Source of the DNA: Seminavis robusta
Lineage: Eukaryota > Bacillariophyta > Bacillariophyceae > Naviculales > Naviculaceae
Direction of reading: 5' to 3'
DNA length: 64,000 nucleotides
Assembly (NCBI GenBank): GCA_903772945.1
Contig: CAICTM010000095.1
Coordinates: forward strand, 58,706 to 122,705
Shown here: in pieces, positions 34,942 through 45,666 of the stretch
How positions within the stretch are numbered: position 1 is the stretch's first letter
How the letters are laid out: the number at the start of each line of letters is the position of its first letter
Notes under the pieces: generated by a model
What the model was told of the DNA's origin: nothing
Seen by the model: only the letters and a program-made list of their open reading frames with translations
The model's database searches: none
Position numbers and translations under genes: made by a program

Positions 34942-35107
34942 TGGAACAGAAAGGATCTCTGGATTAGGATCAACGCCTTTAACTCCTAGCTAGTAGGATC
35001 ACTGGCTTCCAACTGGCTTCCACAGAAATAAAAGCCAAGTTTTCCTAAAAACAGAAGCCAATGATCCAAGGGGTTAAAGGTTAAACCCAGTCTTCTTTTC
35101 TGTTCCA
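34942..35107. repeat. foldback element, about 166 bases
   Basis: Nested inverted repeats: TGGAACAGAAAG at 34942 pairs with CTTTTCTGTTCCA-type sequence near 35094-35107; CTGG(A)TTA...CCTTTAACTCC pairs with GGGGTTAAAGG...AACCCAG; GGATCACTGGCTTC at 34996-35009 pairs with GAAGCCAATGATCC at 35054-35067. The RNA or single strand would fold into one long imperfect hairpin. Related AAGCCAGT pieces continue to about 35250. Confidence 0.55.
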
Positions 35108-35443
35108 GGATGACTTTACTATACCATTATCAGTACAAGCATTTTTCCAGCTGGAACAACACAGAAGACTGGCTTTGTTCCCAAATATGCTTTTAAAAAC
35201 AGGCTTCAGAAACCAGTGATCTGGGCTTTAAAGCCAGTGTTCCGATTAATAAGCCAGTAATCTTCTTGGATCCTACCAAGATGCAAATTCAAAATTGCTT
35301 ATTGGCTTTTTGGAACTCGAGTTTTGCAAACGCACCAACAAGTACGACAACTACAAGCAAGGTTTGGCAATCGATCGACGGAAATAATTGAGGGTCCGCG
35401 GCAGCTGTCTGTCTCCTGGTCCGATCATGCGCATGGAGAAACC

Positions 35444-35701
35444 GGGCAAAAAGTACGGATTGGTGCTGATAGTGGATCGGGAAACCCCGGCAACAACATG
35501 CATGGTCCTCAAGTGGTGGGGTCTGGCAATGGCGATGATATTAGCTACTCGGTATGGTATGTGAAAAAGAACTCCTGTGCCTTTTACGAATACGCCATCC
35601 CGTCCCATTACATGGGAAGTACCGTACCAACTGGAATCATCCGCATTTGCACTATCAGACAATCCTCTGGGTCGAGCCTTTGGATTCTTGATTATTATTG
35701 A
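35444..35701 (+). pseudogene. duplicated gene fragment, copy in unit B
   Basis: The better preserved copy. A frame open over 35324-35701 reads RIGADSGSGNPGNN, MHGPQVVGSGNGDDI, YSVWYVKKNSCAFYEYAIPS and PTGIIRICT. I do not recognise a family. It may be an exon remnant carried along with the duplicated block. Confidence 0.35.
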
Positions 35702-35760
35702 GGACGGTCCCGAAGAGTACTGTACACTGACGATGACTCCGTTATCATTGTACGACTCTT

Positions 35761-36405
35761 GACGCTTGACGACTCGGATACATCCCCGCATATTAGTACT
35801 CTTCTTTGCTTTTAAGCCTGGCCCTCGCTGGCTTCCATAGATAATCTGGGTCCCTGCTGGCTCATGAGGCCTTTCGTCTCTGAATCATTGCTTCCTCCTT
35901 TCGCCCCTCTCTTGTCCCGTTGCCCCCATTTGCTCTGCTCCCCTGCTCCCTGCCCTTACCTTGTGATTCCCCACCACACCACCACAGGTTTCATGCTCTG
36001 CCTAGCTTAGCCCTCCTCACCTCTTTTAAAATAACTACCTAGACTACTCTAACCCCCTGATCATAGTATTCATCAACGAGGACAGCTTGCGGATTGCGGA
36101 CGGTGCTGAGACGATTTGGCACATTAATTGCCATCTTTGAAGGCTTAAGCGTACGTTATCTCCACAGCTGGCCTGCGATGCATACCGGTACAGGCATCCT
36201 ACCATTATGTAGCGACCGAGCTTCTGAATTTTTATTAATTAAGAAGATCGACGAGAAATGGGGTTGAAGTGACCGATCACATGCTTGCAATGAAAGGTGG
36301 TGTCCTTTAAAACCAACATCCGTCATGAACATGCAAGGCTCCAATACCATCGTCCATCCTTGGCTATCCAGCTTCTAATTTTAAATAAGCGACCGAAAGC
36401 AAACC
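35761..36405. other. promoter-side gap, no gene seen
   Basis: The stretch includes a C/T-rich segment at 35880-36060 and a copy of the dispersed repeat at 35799-35836. No gene was recognised. The end should hold the promoter of the LRR gene at 36406. Confidence 0.4.
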
Positions 36406-39395
36406 ATGAACAACAAAGAAACCAATCAAACTAAACCAGTTGCTGGATTGAAAAGCACCAGCTTTAGCTCTGGGAGCAGCACAATCGATCATGCCACTTC
36501 GGCCCCTACTACTACTGCTCCAACTTTGGATCACACTCGTCAACGAATGACCGAAGAAAGAGCTGCTAAAGAAGCCTCCAGAGCTAGCATGCACCATGCT
36601 ACTGGAACTGGTACTACTGGTATAGTTGCTAGCGGCATTCCTGGAGCTGTTTTGGAGAGGAGTCAAAAGAGACAAAAAGAGGCCAAACGAGCTACTACAG
36701 ATGGACTGGTGGATAGCATGGATGACAGGAAGCCACCCCCTTCAGCAACTGCCACACGTGGACTCAAGAGGTCTGTGGAAGAAATGGCTGCTAAGGATGC
36801 CGCTCGACGTAGTAGCACTGGGAGTGGACTGCTGGATAGCACGGATGACAGGAAGCCACCCCCGTCAGCAACTGCCACACGTGGACTCAAGAGGTCTGTG
36901 GAAGAAAAGGCTGCTAAGAATGCCGCTCGACGCAGTAGCACTGGGAGTGCCACATTGAGTGCATCTGCTGTTGTACCTAGTCCAGCAGCTCAGAGGGGAC
37001 TGAAACAGTCTGAGGAAGAAAAGGATGCCAAAAAAGCTGCAAGAGGAAATAATGCTGGGGCAACAAATCAAGCTCAAGCCATTTCATCTAGGAGTGCTGC
37101 CATGGCCATGGTCAATCCCATGGGGTCAAATGGAAGCGCAGCAGCTGCTGCTATGCAGCCTGGAGCGCATTGTGTAACAGCAAGTGACACCGTTAGTAGC
37201 ACTTCTGATGAGCGTTCCTCGAGATCTACGACCATGTGCGGCCTTGCCAAGAACCGAAAACCTGTCTCAGGGCAAGCACCCGCAACGGTTCGTGGCGCTT
37301 CTGATGAACGTTCCTCTGCGACAACACGTGGCCTTGCCAAGAACCGAAACCCATCAGTCTCAGTGCAAGCACCAGCAACGGTCACAGAGAACGAACCTGG
37401 CAACACGCAGGTAGTTCAGTCCGAAATGGCTTCTGTTGGTATCAACGGGGAGGGACTTGGAACCACTATACAAACACAAAATGATTGTGAACCAGAGGCT
37501 CCTGCCCCCATCCCCAATCCCCTTCAGCCATTGGAAATTGAGGATAATTTTGTATATGCAGCCAACATGCCCAGTGCAAGTCCCGTTGATGAGAATCAGA
37601 CGTGGCAGCATGCTGTCCCTGTGGAACAGTACAATGAAACAGAAGGTTCTGGTAGGAAATCACCTCTCATCTTTATCATTGTTGGCTTGTTTGTGGTAAT
37701 TGGAATCATTGTGACAGGAGTCTGTGGCAGCGGCCACTGCAGCAGTAAGGACTCCTCATCAGAGGAACAAGAACTCAGTCCCAGAGATATGGAAGGCATG
37801 GAAATCAAAGCCCAACTGGAAAAAGTGCTAGGTCCAACATATTTTGATGGTTCCACAGAAAACACGGAACCTCATCAAAAAGCACTCAACTGGATCATCC
37901 ATCAAGATCCCCACCAATTGCCTTGGAATTCCAACCATTTACTCCAACGATATATTTTGACACAGTTTTACTACAGTACATCGCAAGCCAGCCCTTGGAA
38001 ATTCTGTGGCGCTGCCAGTGGTGCACAAACAGACGTGTGCAAAGAAAGGCGTTTAAGCCACCAATTTTTTTCGGAGCGATGGTTGTCGGGAGTTCCTGAA
38101 TGCCGGTGGGCTGGATGCAGTTGTGAGGGAGAGACCAAAAATATTACTGTAGTTGATATCTGTGAGTATCAAACATGCACAAATTGTGCTTTTTGCGAAG
38201 ATACCAATGATCTCACCAAAATTCGGCTGCATCTGCTGCCAATGCATGGATTGCTTTGTATAGGGGACAATAGCTTCACAGGGTCACTTCCAAGCGAACT
38301 AGGCTTGTTGTCCCATGCAGTCAGGTTGTCTTTTCGATCCCAAGACTTTACTGGCACTATACCCACAGAAATGTACCAATTGAAAGCTCTTACCAATTTG
38401 GATCTTTCAGACAACACTTTTACAGGAACCATCGATCCTGCAGTCTTCTCCATGCCATCATTGGGAACACTCCATTTTTGGGGCAACCAAATGACAGGCA
38501 CCATCCCAACTGAAATTGGGCTCTTTCAAGGTATGTGTATAATACTTTTCTTGACAATCCTCTTGATTCATTGCTTATCATTGGAACCTGTTGCCCGTTT
38601 CATTTCAAAGGAGAGGTGCTCTTCATGCACGTAAATTCTTTTACAGGAACGATACCTTCCGAATTGTTTTCCGCCAACAAGGTCGGGTTTTTTTATTTTG
38701 GAGATAATAAGGTAGGTTGGCCGTTCTGTTGTTTCCAACCTCCAATATCTTGACTATGTCCTCATTTGCCATTGGTTGGCTAGCTCTCTGGAACCATTCC
38801 CACAGAAGTTGGACTTTTATCCCAGCAAGTCCATCTTGACACGAACGCAGACTTTCAACCTGATAGTGGTCCTAAATTTGGTTTTGCCCGCAATAATGCA
38901 TTGTCTGGGACAATTCCATCAGAGTTTGGGCTGGTGGACAAGCTATCTGAATTCAATATTGGAGATACACGCATTGAAGGCACCATTCCTGAAGAGCTAA
39001 TCTTGAACTGCCTCAATTTGTGGTTCCTCCGTGTAGAAAACTGCAACTTGAGGGGTACATTGAGCACCAACTTGGGATTACTCACAAATCTCAGATTTTT
39101 ATTGTTGGCGAACAACAATTTTTCAGGCAGCATCCCCGTGGAGCTTGAAGCGCTGACATTGTTAGAAGGCTTTACTACGGATGGAAATCCTGAACTCAGA
39201 GGGAGTATTCCTGGTGGCTTGTGCTTTGAAAACATGTTTAATGCCCAAGGCCATGAGTTTGTAGTGGACTGTGCGACTACCACAATCACGGCAAGTGATG
39301 GTACAACTGGCATGGGAGAACCACTTGTGTCTTGTCCTGAAGGATGTTGCAGTGCATGCTGTGATGGGGGGACTGGAATCTGCATGGAACAGTAG
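36406..39395 (+). CDS. LRR membrane protein with repetitive cytosolic tail
   Basis: Three exons, 36406-38530, 38611-38711 and 38784-39395 (introns 80 and 72 nt), give 945 residues. The first 420 are Ser/Ala/Lys-rich and disordered, with a perfectly spaced 41-residue tandem repeat (DRKPPPSATATRGLKRSVEE, twice) and a second weaker repeat (LAKNRKPV / LAKNRNPS). One membrane helix follows (about 424-446, SPLIFIIVGLFVVIGIIVTG). The outer part starts with a helical cap region (LLQRYILTQFYYST, then WLSGVPECRWAGCSC), then about ten plant-type LRRs with LSGTIPTEVGLL-like sequence, ending in a short Cys-rich cap (PEGCCSACCDGG). There is no kinase domain. The layout resembles a receptor-like protein anchored by an internal helix; ligand unknown. 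It converges on the LRR gene at 41796. Confidence 0.85.
36711..36956 (+). repeat. 123-base in-frame tandem repeat
   Basis: Two copies, 36711-36833 and 36834-36956, differ at only a handful of positions, encoding 41 residues each within the cytosolic tail. The near identity suggests a recent duplication. Confidence 0.8.
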
Positions 39396-40361
39396 CTGAG
39401 GCCCTGGGAGAGGAGCGGCAACCAAAGCAGCCTTGAAGATTTCTTCAAGAATGGCGCCTATCGGCTTTGATCGAAGCTGGCGCAATTAAGCTGTGCTGAC
39501 GACATATATCATTTCGGCTGGCTGAACTTACAAGAGGACGGCTGGAGATGGTAGCGTCGGAGCGACACAAAACTCTGCAGCCCGGTTAGACACTCGAGTC
39601 GAGTCACCCGGAAGCCAATTGTGTCCTTGGCACTGAATGATGCCCAGCTCTGCGGCAGCCAGATCTTGTCATGAGGGAGCACTCCAACGGGCTGGACTGT
39701 TTGCCTTTTCAAGATGCACCAATGTGTTTCCGCGCGTGGACTTGGACGATGCGGCACTGTGTTTCGGAGATCTTGCCAACAAACCAAATTGGTGGTGCCA
39801 GGATGGGTTGCTCAAGAGAGTTGCACCGTGGGATTGGATGCATGGAGGCTTCTGGACGTGGCGAATTACACCCCGAGGGCTTGGCTCACTACATGTACTT
39901 GCTTGTATTGTATCAAGGCGCGTGGCTGCTCTGTCGGGGCTCATAACGCAAGGATCTATCTACCATCCAAATCCCAGCCATTTGCCAGCCGATCGGACAG
40001 GCTAAGCCTTCCCAAGAAACTCTTTTCGGCGTGCATCGGATGTGGGAATCCAACTCGTTTGTCTTTTTGAACCTTTGCAGAAGCCACCCAGGACATGGCA
40101 GTGTTTGGAGCCGTCGAAACGACTGCTTTGGACCCAAGAGAGTGGGTGGTGATCCATGGCTTACTCCCGACCGAACCACCAAATTGTATGTATCTGCCAG
40201 GATCATGGCGTCGAAGAAAGACGGGCGCCGTCGCAGCCAGTAGCTAGGTGTAGCCAGTGGCTACGACTTGATAGTATAGAAGGATCTCTCCAGAGAATTG
40301 CTTGAGATCCCCTTTCTACAACCACTCTGGCTCTGATTTTGTGTCTTGAACCATCCGACCT
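39396..40361. other. unassigned region
   Basis: From 39637 to 40070 all three plus frames are open for 90-120 codons, as is one minus frame (39669-39944). None has a domain I recognise. Simultaneous openness suggests composition rather than coding, but a decayed gene is possible. Confidence 0.4.
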
Positions 40362-41456
40362 TTGATGGGAGCGCTCTGCAACAGTGTTTGCCAGTGTCTT
40401 CTTGTGCCACTATCAAGCTCAAGATTTGTCCTATCCTTCCTACAAATACTTTATACTCCTCCCTCTTTAATTACGATAAAGACCACAGAAGTACCACTGG
40501 AAGAAGAACCACCAATAAGTGCTACTGTCCCTAACTTTGAACCACCCTTTGTTGGGGTTAACAGAGATTTCTCCAACCGTCTTCCTCAATACCTTTCGGA
40601 TATCACGGATGGACTCAATGCTCGTCCCTCGCTGCCATTCTCTTTCTCTTCTTCGCCTGTTAGGCGCCGGCCATTGGCTTTGGCATCGTGTTGGGCAGCG
40701 CGACGGGCAATTCCATGGGCGTCATTGAAATGGTGGCCAGCACCAGTTTTGAGCGGAGTTCTCTGCGCTCTCTGTTCGGCACAACCCGTGCAATTGATTG
40801 GACCGCAAGGACCCGTCGTTGCCTACATTGCCGCTTTGTATCCACTGGCCAAGATGTTGGGGTTGCCCTTTCTACAGCTCTACGCCAGTGCGGGACTCTG
40901 TGCCAGCGCTTTTTTGGCGCTGTTTGCCTTGGTATCCGCCTCCAATGTAGTCCAACATTTGACCAGGTGGACAGACGAGATATTTTCGGTTTTGGTCTCG
41001 ACAATCTTTCTGGTACAGGCCGTGACTGATGTTTCCACCACTTTTGCAGCAGCAGGTCCTCCTGTGACGGCATTGCTTACTTTGGTGAGTTGCAGTTTGA
41101 CCTTTGGAACCGCCATGATGCTGAGGTCTTTGAATAGGACCAACTACTTGACTCAGAGCATTCGAAAGAACTTGGCAAACTTTGCCCCCGCGGTTGGTGT
41201 GGTGATCGGATCTTTGGCCACTCGAGTCGCCCGGTTGAACTGGGGAGCGGCACTCCCGGCATTGCAGCTTCCAAGTGAATTTGTCACATCGTCAGGTCGA
41301 CCTTGGCTACTGTCTCTGGCGACTACTACGCCCTCCAAACTATGGATGGGGGCCCTTCCAGCCGGTCTCGCAGCCGCCATTCTGTTGTATTTGGACCAAA
41401 CCATCACCGCTCGACTGGTCGGGCAGACAACAAATAGGAGGGGCACTCTACCATGA
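40362..41456 (+). pseudogene. SLC4-like anion (bicarbonate/borate) transporter, broken and truncated
   Basis: Three consecutive frame blocks spell the start of an SLC4 membrane domain. Frame 3 to about 40630 has VNRDFSNRLPQYLSDITDGL, the usual lead-in. Frame 2 (40631-40750) has AAILFLFFAC, a TAG at 40661, then APAIGFGIVLGSATGNSMG. Frame 3 again (40752-41456) has SGVLCALCSAQPVQLIGPQG, further helices, and a late segment LAAAILLYLDQTITARLVGQ. After that the frame is lost (a GGALYHDHW piece is out of frame near 41430) and the last third of the transporter is missing. SLC4 proteins move bicarbonate or borate. With a stop, three frame changes and no 3' end this is almost certainly non-functional; individual one-base breaks might be sequence errors, the truncation is not. 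Confidence 0.7.
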
Positions 41457-41795
41457 CCACTGGCCACGCTGGACGTTGAACCGGCAGCCGGGACCTATTT
41501 CTGGCTCCCAGCAGCTCTCTCTCTGTGGGTACCGGTTAGCTTCTAGTACCTACGTAATAGAATTCTATTTTAAGGCTACTCTGAGTACGACTGTCCACCG
41601 TGCCGCTACCCTAAACCGATGGTTAACTTCTAGTACCTAGTTTTGGAGACTTGGATTGTTCTTGGGTAACGAAACAGCTTGAGCCGGTCTCTATAGTTCG
41701 GTCACTATTGATCTGGTGCTGACGGCTCTTGGTATAAAAAAGGCAGCCTATAGTCTGGGCTCTCTTTACTGTGTCTACAAAACTTCATGACCGGG
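41457..41795. other. gap between pseudogene and convergent LRR gene
   Basis: No gene is seen. A short direct repeat, ACCGRTTARCTTCTAGTACCTA, occurs at about 41531-41551 and 41618-41639. Confidence 0.4.
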
Positions 41796-44054
41796 CTAAC
41801 ACATGCAGCCACAACCACACAAGGTTTCGGAACAGTCAAAGCTGAGGTACACAAAGTCGTTGCAAAATTCATCGGGGATCGTCCCGGTGATTGCAGTCCC
41901 TTCAATTTGGAGAATCCAAAGAGAATCTTTCAAATTGAACAGCTCAGATGGCAGTGACCCTGTGATATTTGGATTGTTGTTCAATCGAAGGTCTATCATG
42001 TTGGAAAGAAGGCCCAACTCAGAAGGAACTGCTCCAGAAAAACCACTCTTGCTAGCATGAAACATTCCCAGTTTACTCAACTTGCCTAGCTCTGTGGGGA
42101 GTGACCCTTCAAACTTGTTGTCTGCAGTTTCCACATTCAGCAAGTCCGTCATCAGTCCAATGGAACTTGGTAGCGTGCCACTGAACTGGTTCTTTCCCAG
42201 GAAGAATAGCTTCAACTTTGGCAGCAAGGTTCCAATATTGGAGGGAACAGTCCCTGTGAACCTATTACGTGCCAGTTTCAGTTGCTCCACATTAGATAGC
42301 TTCCAAACCTCAGTTGGGATAGCACCAAAGAACCTATTGCCAATCAAGTCAATGGCCTTCAGCTTGGTTGAGAGCATCCCAACTTCAGAAGGAACAGAGC
42401 CAGTAAGTTGGTTACCTCCAATAAGGAATGATTCCAGTTCACTCATCATGCCAATCTCTGTGAAGATTGGACCACCTACTGCATTTCGAATGATGTTCAC
42501 TGCCCTCAAGCTATCCAAGAGTGCCAGCTCTGCAGGGAGCGTGCCTTGTAGGTTGTTCCCGGCAAAATCCAGCACTCGCACATGGCCATCCTCATTGCAC
42601 AGGGACAGACTGTTGGGGTACGGAGCCGCTTTCAAAAACCAGTGACATTCTGGTTGGTAATAGGACAGCCATGGCTCTGAGGTGATATCTACCAGTTCTC
42701 CACCTTTGGGCCTTCCTGGTAAGATGCCAATTCTACAACAGGGTTCCTCTGGATCACTGATCTCACTGCTTTGGTTTCTGCTCCCTGAAATTGGAGGCTT
42801 TAGAGGTAACCCACCCTGTGATTCTTCAAGACTTCCAGATACCATAACCTCCACGGATTCAGTGCCACCGCCAGTAAGGAACCATTCCTTTCCTTTTGTT
42901 GAATAGTAAAAGTGAGCCATCAGAAAGCGTTGGAGAAGACTTTCTTCTGAGTAACTCCCAAGGTATGTATCTGCTCTCATCCAACGGTAGGCTTCAACAA
43001 GAGGAGTCTCCTCTTTGGCAACAATGTCATGGTGCAATGACTCAAATGTTGTACTGGGAATTGTGAATGGAAGATCCCATGTCCAAGAGGTGGTGTCAGG
43101 TGGTGCTACTGTGGTATGATTCTGAGTTGTTTCTGTTGGTTTGCTCTTGGCCTCTCCTTCCCCTGAGGAATCTCTTTGGGCCAGCCCAACACCAAGTCCC
43201 ACTCCAATCAGACTCAAAATACAAATTCCCAACAGTACAAGCTGAAGTATTCTAGATGCTTCCGTTTGCTGTCTCTGCTCACGCTGTACTTGATTCCCTG
43301 CTACATCGATAGGTTCCGCCACTTCTGTTGGGGTTACTACTGGTCTGGCCTCAGCCAAGCCTTCCACGTTGTCTCTGGGCATCTGATATTCTGGAGTCGT
43401 CTCTCTGAAAGAAGATTCGTTACTGTTTCCTTCTTCTTCTGGTCCTTGTCTCCACGAGGGCATTTGGTGATGAGCGCCAGGTAATGATTGCAAAACAACA
43501 GGGGAACCGTGTCTTCTTAGACCAAGAGGTGGAGGCGCTGCAACGCCGTCAGGTGTTGATTGTGGATGAGGTGATGGCATGTCCATTGTTTGCTTCGATG
43601 ATGGGTCGCCGAGGCGGTTTCCTTGACACTTGCTAGTGTCGTGAGGTGTAAGATTCCCGGCAGCATTCAGGACCTTGTCTTTCTTTAGCTTCTCATTGGC
43701 ATTCATCATATTATCAACATTGCTGGGCTCAGTGAGGTCGAGAATCGCCTTCTCCGCGGGGACTTTGCTCGTCACACGGTCTGCTTCGCCGACAGCTATC
43801 TTGGTAGTTTTTTCTAACTCTGAGATATCTGCGTCGTTTTGTTCTGAACTGTCCTGGATAATCCCAATGTCTGTCAATAGACTCATCCTCGAAACAGCTA
43901 ACTTATCTTGATTTTGGTCACTCGAGTTTCGCCACAGAAGCTTGGGGTCGTCCTGAGTCGCATCGTTCTTTGCTTCATCCACCGAGCACCCATTCCGAGC
44001 GCCAGGGACAGAATGCTCCTCCCGTAGTGTACTAGTATCTTTAGCTGTCACCAT
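41796..44054 (-). CDS. LRR membrane protein
   Basis: One exon; from the ATG at 44054 the protein has 752 residues (the frame stays open to 44198, but the start MVTAKDTSTLREEH is the more plausible and leaves the palindrome at 44121 in the leader). The first 270 residues are a charged, disordered cytosolic tail. The single membrane helix (about 272-298, ILQLVLLGICILSLIGVGLGVGL) is followed by a cap region (LLQRFLMAHFYYSTKGKEW) very like that of the LRR gene at 36406, then about nine LRRs (LDFAGNNLQGTLPAELALLD; LARNRFTGTVPSNIG) and a C-terminal SETLCGCGCMC. The two LRR genes share design and order but little sequence in the tails, so they are old paralogues of one receptor-like family. No kinase is present. 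Confidence 0.85.
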   Translation of the reverse strand: MVTAKDTSTLREEHSVPGARNGCSVDEAKNDATQDDPKLLWRNSSDQNQDKLAVSRMSLLTDIGIIQDSSEQNDADISELEKTTKIAVGEADRVTSKVPAEKAILDLTEPSNVDNMMNANEKLKKDKVLNAAGNLTPHDTSKCQGNRLGDPSSKQTMDMPSPHPQSTPDGVAAPPPLGLRRHGSPVVLQSLPGAHHQMPSWRQGPEEEGNSNESSFRETTPEYQMPRDNVEGLAEARPVVTPTEVAEPIDVAGNQVQREQRQQTEASRILQLVLLGICILSLIGVGLGVGLAQRDSSGEGEAKSKPTETTQNHTTVAPPDTTSWTWDLPFTIPSTTFESLHHDIVAKEETPLVEAYRWMRADTYLGSYSEESLLQRFLMAHFYYSTKGKEWFLTGGGTESVEVMVSGSLEESQGGLPLKPPISGSRNQSSEISDPEEPCCRIGILPGRPKGGELVDITSEPWLSYYQPECHWFLKAAPYPNSLSLCNEDGHVRVLDFAGNNLQGTLPAELALLDSLRAVNIIRNAVGGPIFTEIGMMSELESFLIGGNQLTGSVPSEVGMLSTKLKAIDLIGNRFFGAIPTEVWKLSNVEQLKLARNRFTGTVPSNIGTLLPKLKLFFLGKNQFSGTLPSSIGLMTDLLNVETADNKFEGSLPTELGKLSKLGMFHASKSGFSGAVPSELGLLSNMIDLRLNNNPNITGSLPSELFNLKDSLWILQIEGTAITGTIPDEFCNDFVYLSFDCSETLCGCGCMC

Positions 44055-44120
44055 GTTGCTTCTACTCGTACAGTATTGTAATAGTGCACTCTCTTGAAGG
44101 AAGAAGCTCGGCTTTCTTTG

Positions 44121-44144
44121 AAGTGTTCGAACGTTCGAACACTT
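44121..44144. promoter_or_regulatory. 24-base perfect palindrome upstream of LRR gene
   Basis: AAGTGTTCGAAC is followed directly by its reverse complement, without a spacer. It lies 67 bases upstream of the chosen start codon of the minus-strand LRR gene. Chance occurrence of a 24-base perfect palindrome is very unlikely; it may be a binding site for a dimeric regulator. Confidence 0.4.
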
Positions 44145-44366
44145 TTGGAAAGCCTCGTCGGGTGGAATTCCGATCTCTCCTATGGGTGTAAAACACACCT
44201 GTCATCAATGACTTTCTTGCCCTCAACTACCAGGTACCAGCTCGCTAGCTGGCAAGCTGAGGGCTTTTTGAACTTTATTGCCCTCAACTAACAGCTACTG
44301 GTAGTCTACTACATGTAGCTAGTAGCAAGCTGAGGTCCGTGTGTGTTTATTGCGTACATATATATG

Positions 44367-44635
44367 GTGCGGTTTCGCTTGCAAGGTTAAGGCTACCGGT
44401 AAGCAAAGTACATAAAGTGCAGTTGCCCTTGCAAGGTTTAAAAGGCGATGCAAGGTACATAAGGTAGAGTTGCTCTTTCAAGGTTAAGGCTTTAAAAAAT
44501 GCAAGTTGCTGGCTGTCGGCTTGTTGTGTGTTTCTGCTGTCTGTCTTTTCTGTCCCGTACATATGAGGCCACTTTCCCTAATAAGGTTAAGGTGATTAAA
44601 GATACTTAGGGTAAAGTTGCCCTTGCAAGGTTGTG
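44367..44635. repeat. imperfect tandem repeats with TTGCAAGGTT core
   Basis: Segments containing GTTGCCCTTGCAAGGTT or variants, usually followed by AAGGC and a TACATAA, occur at about 44373, 44421, 44468 and 44616. Spacing is 47-150 bases, so this is a decayed array. Confidence 0.5.
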
Positions 44636-44934
44636 GATAGCAAAAAGAGAACCCAACCTTGGCCTTTAGAAAAATGAAAGTAGAGGGCACCAGCCAGAGG
44701 CTAGCTGGCTGTCCTTGCCAGAGGAGCCCAAACCAGCTGGTGAGCCTCCCGGGACTCACTAGAACCAGGTAGAATGGAATCCCCTTTTTAAAATTTCTAG
44801 CTTATTCTTTTGTGTCATCCCATGTCTATCATACTGCACATGGGAATCCGTTCGCAGGTTATGAGCCCAACTCGTTTGTCACACTTGCACCCAAGCCGAG
44901 ACTAGACGGGGGTTGTTCCCTCACGTAATATAAA

Positions 44935-44959
44935 GGGGGTTTTAGAGTAGGGAAATTAT
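44935..44959 (+). repeat. dispersed GGTTTAGAGTAGGGAAATTAT element, copy 1
   Basis: GGGGGTTTTAGAGTAGGG followed by AAATTAT; almost identical to 50037-50060. Confidence 0.6.
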
Positions 44960-45666
44960 AACTGTGGAGCGAGTTTGATGCGATGTTGCCTTCAAAAACC
45001 GATGGTGTGACCTCCATCGTCATGGTCGGACGATTGGAGCTGGATCTGGCCGCTTTCGGCAACAATTCAGACAAGAGAATCAGGTCACATCAAGATGACG
45101 ATGTTGACCGCAAGACCGCAAGCTCAAGCTTGAGGTGAGCTCCACGTCGAAATCCAAATGGCTGACAAGCCATTCTTCGGACGACGACGACCAGCAATTG
45201 AGGATTGGCTTCAGCTACCAGGTGGTACCGGCACAGATAAATAGTTGAAGGAGACGTAGTGCAGGGCATCCGTGATGTCAAACGGGCTTGCTGGCTTCTA
45301 AGCAGTTCTCAAGGCGTCGTCGTCGTCTCCGTCTCGTCTGCGTCTTTTCCCGCCAAATGAGCACTCCAACCAGAAGCAAGAAGACGAAGACTTCAACCTT
45401 CTTGTGGGCTAAAAGAGTGCTGCCTGTATTGCTTAGCTGATCCCAGCTCTCTATAGTTACTTTGCTAGCTAGTACTAGCTAGCTAGGGTATGGATAGACG
45501 GCAGTGTCTATCGGCAAGGGGGAATAGAAGCGAAGACTAGAAGAAGAAGAGAAGCAAGACGAAGAAGTGGTATCGGTACTACTACACTACAGTAGAGGTA
45601 GCCTACCTTAGCCGAGACGAGTGACAGACAGTCTTAAGAGAAGCCAACAAGTCAAGTCAAGAAACC

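Larger units (their letters stand above)
31660..35760. repeat. tandem segmental duplication, unit B
   Basis: The second unit is 4.1 kb, longer than unit A mainly because of extra sequence at about 34200-35320, which includes a foldback element at 34942-35107. It starts with GGTGCGTCAGACTGGAGCAAG near 31790 and ends with the gene fragment near 35690. Confidence 0.7.
44145..45666. other. long gene-free region with repeats
   Basis: No gene is seen in the 1.5 kb between the divergent LRR and Pro/Tyr-rich genes. It holds two copies of a TTGCCCTCAACTA-AGCTGAGG unit (about 44218-44262 and 44278-44333), the AAGGTTAAGG repeats (44367-44635) and one copy of the dispersed GTTTAGAGTAGGG element (44935-44959). 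Confidence 0.5.

Noticed and set aside
39637-40070. Three simultaneously open plus frames after the first LRR gene
   Set aside because: Openness in three frames at once suggests base composition; no motif supports any of them.
44055-44198. 48-residue extension of the second LRR protein
   Set aside because: It would include the 24-base palindrome and adds no recognisable feature; the ATG at 44054 is the simpler start.
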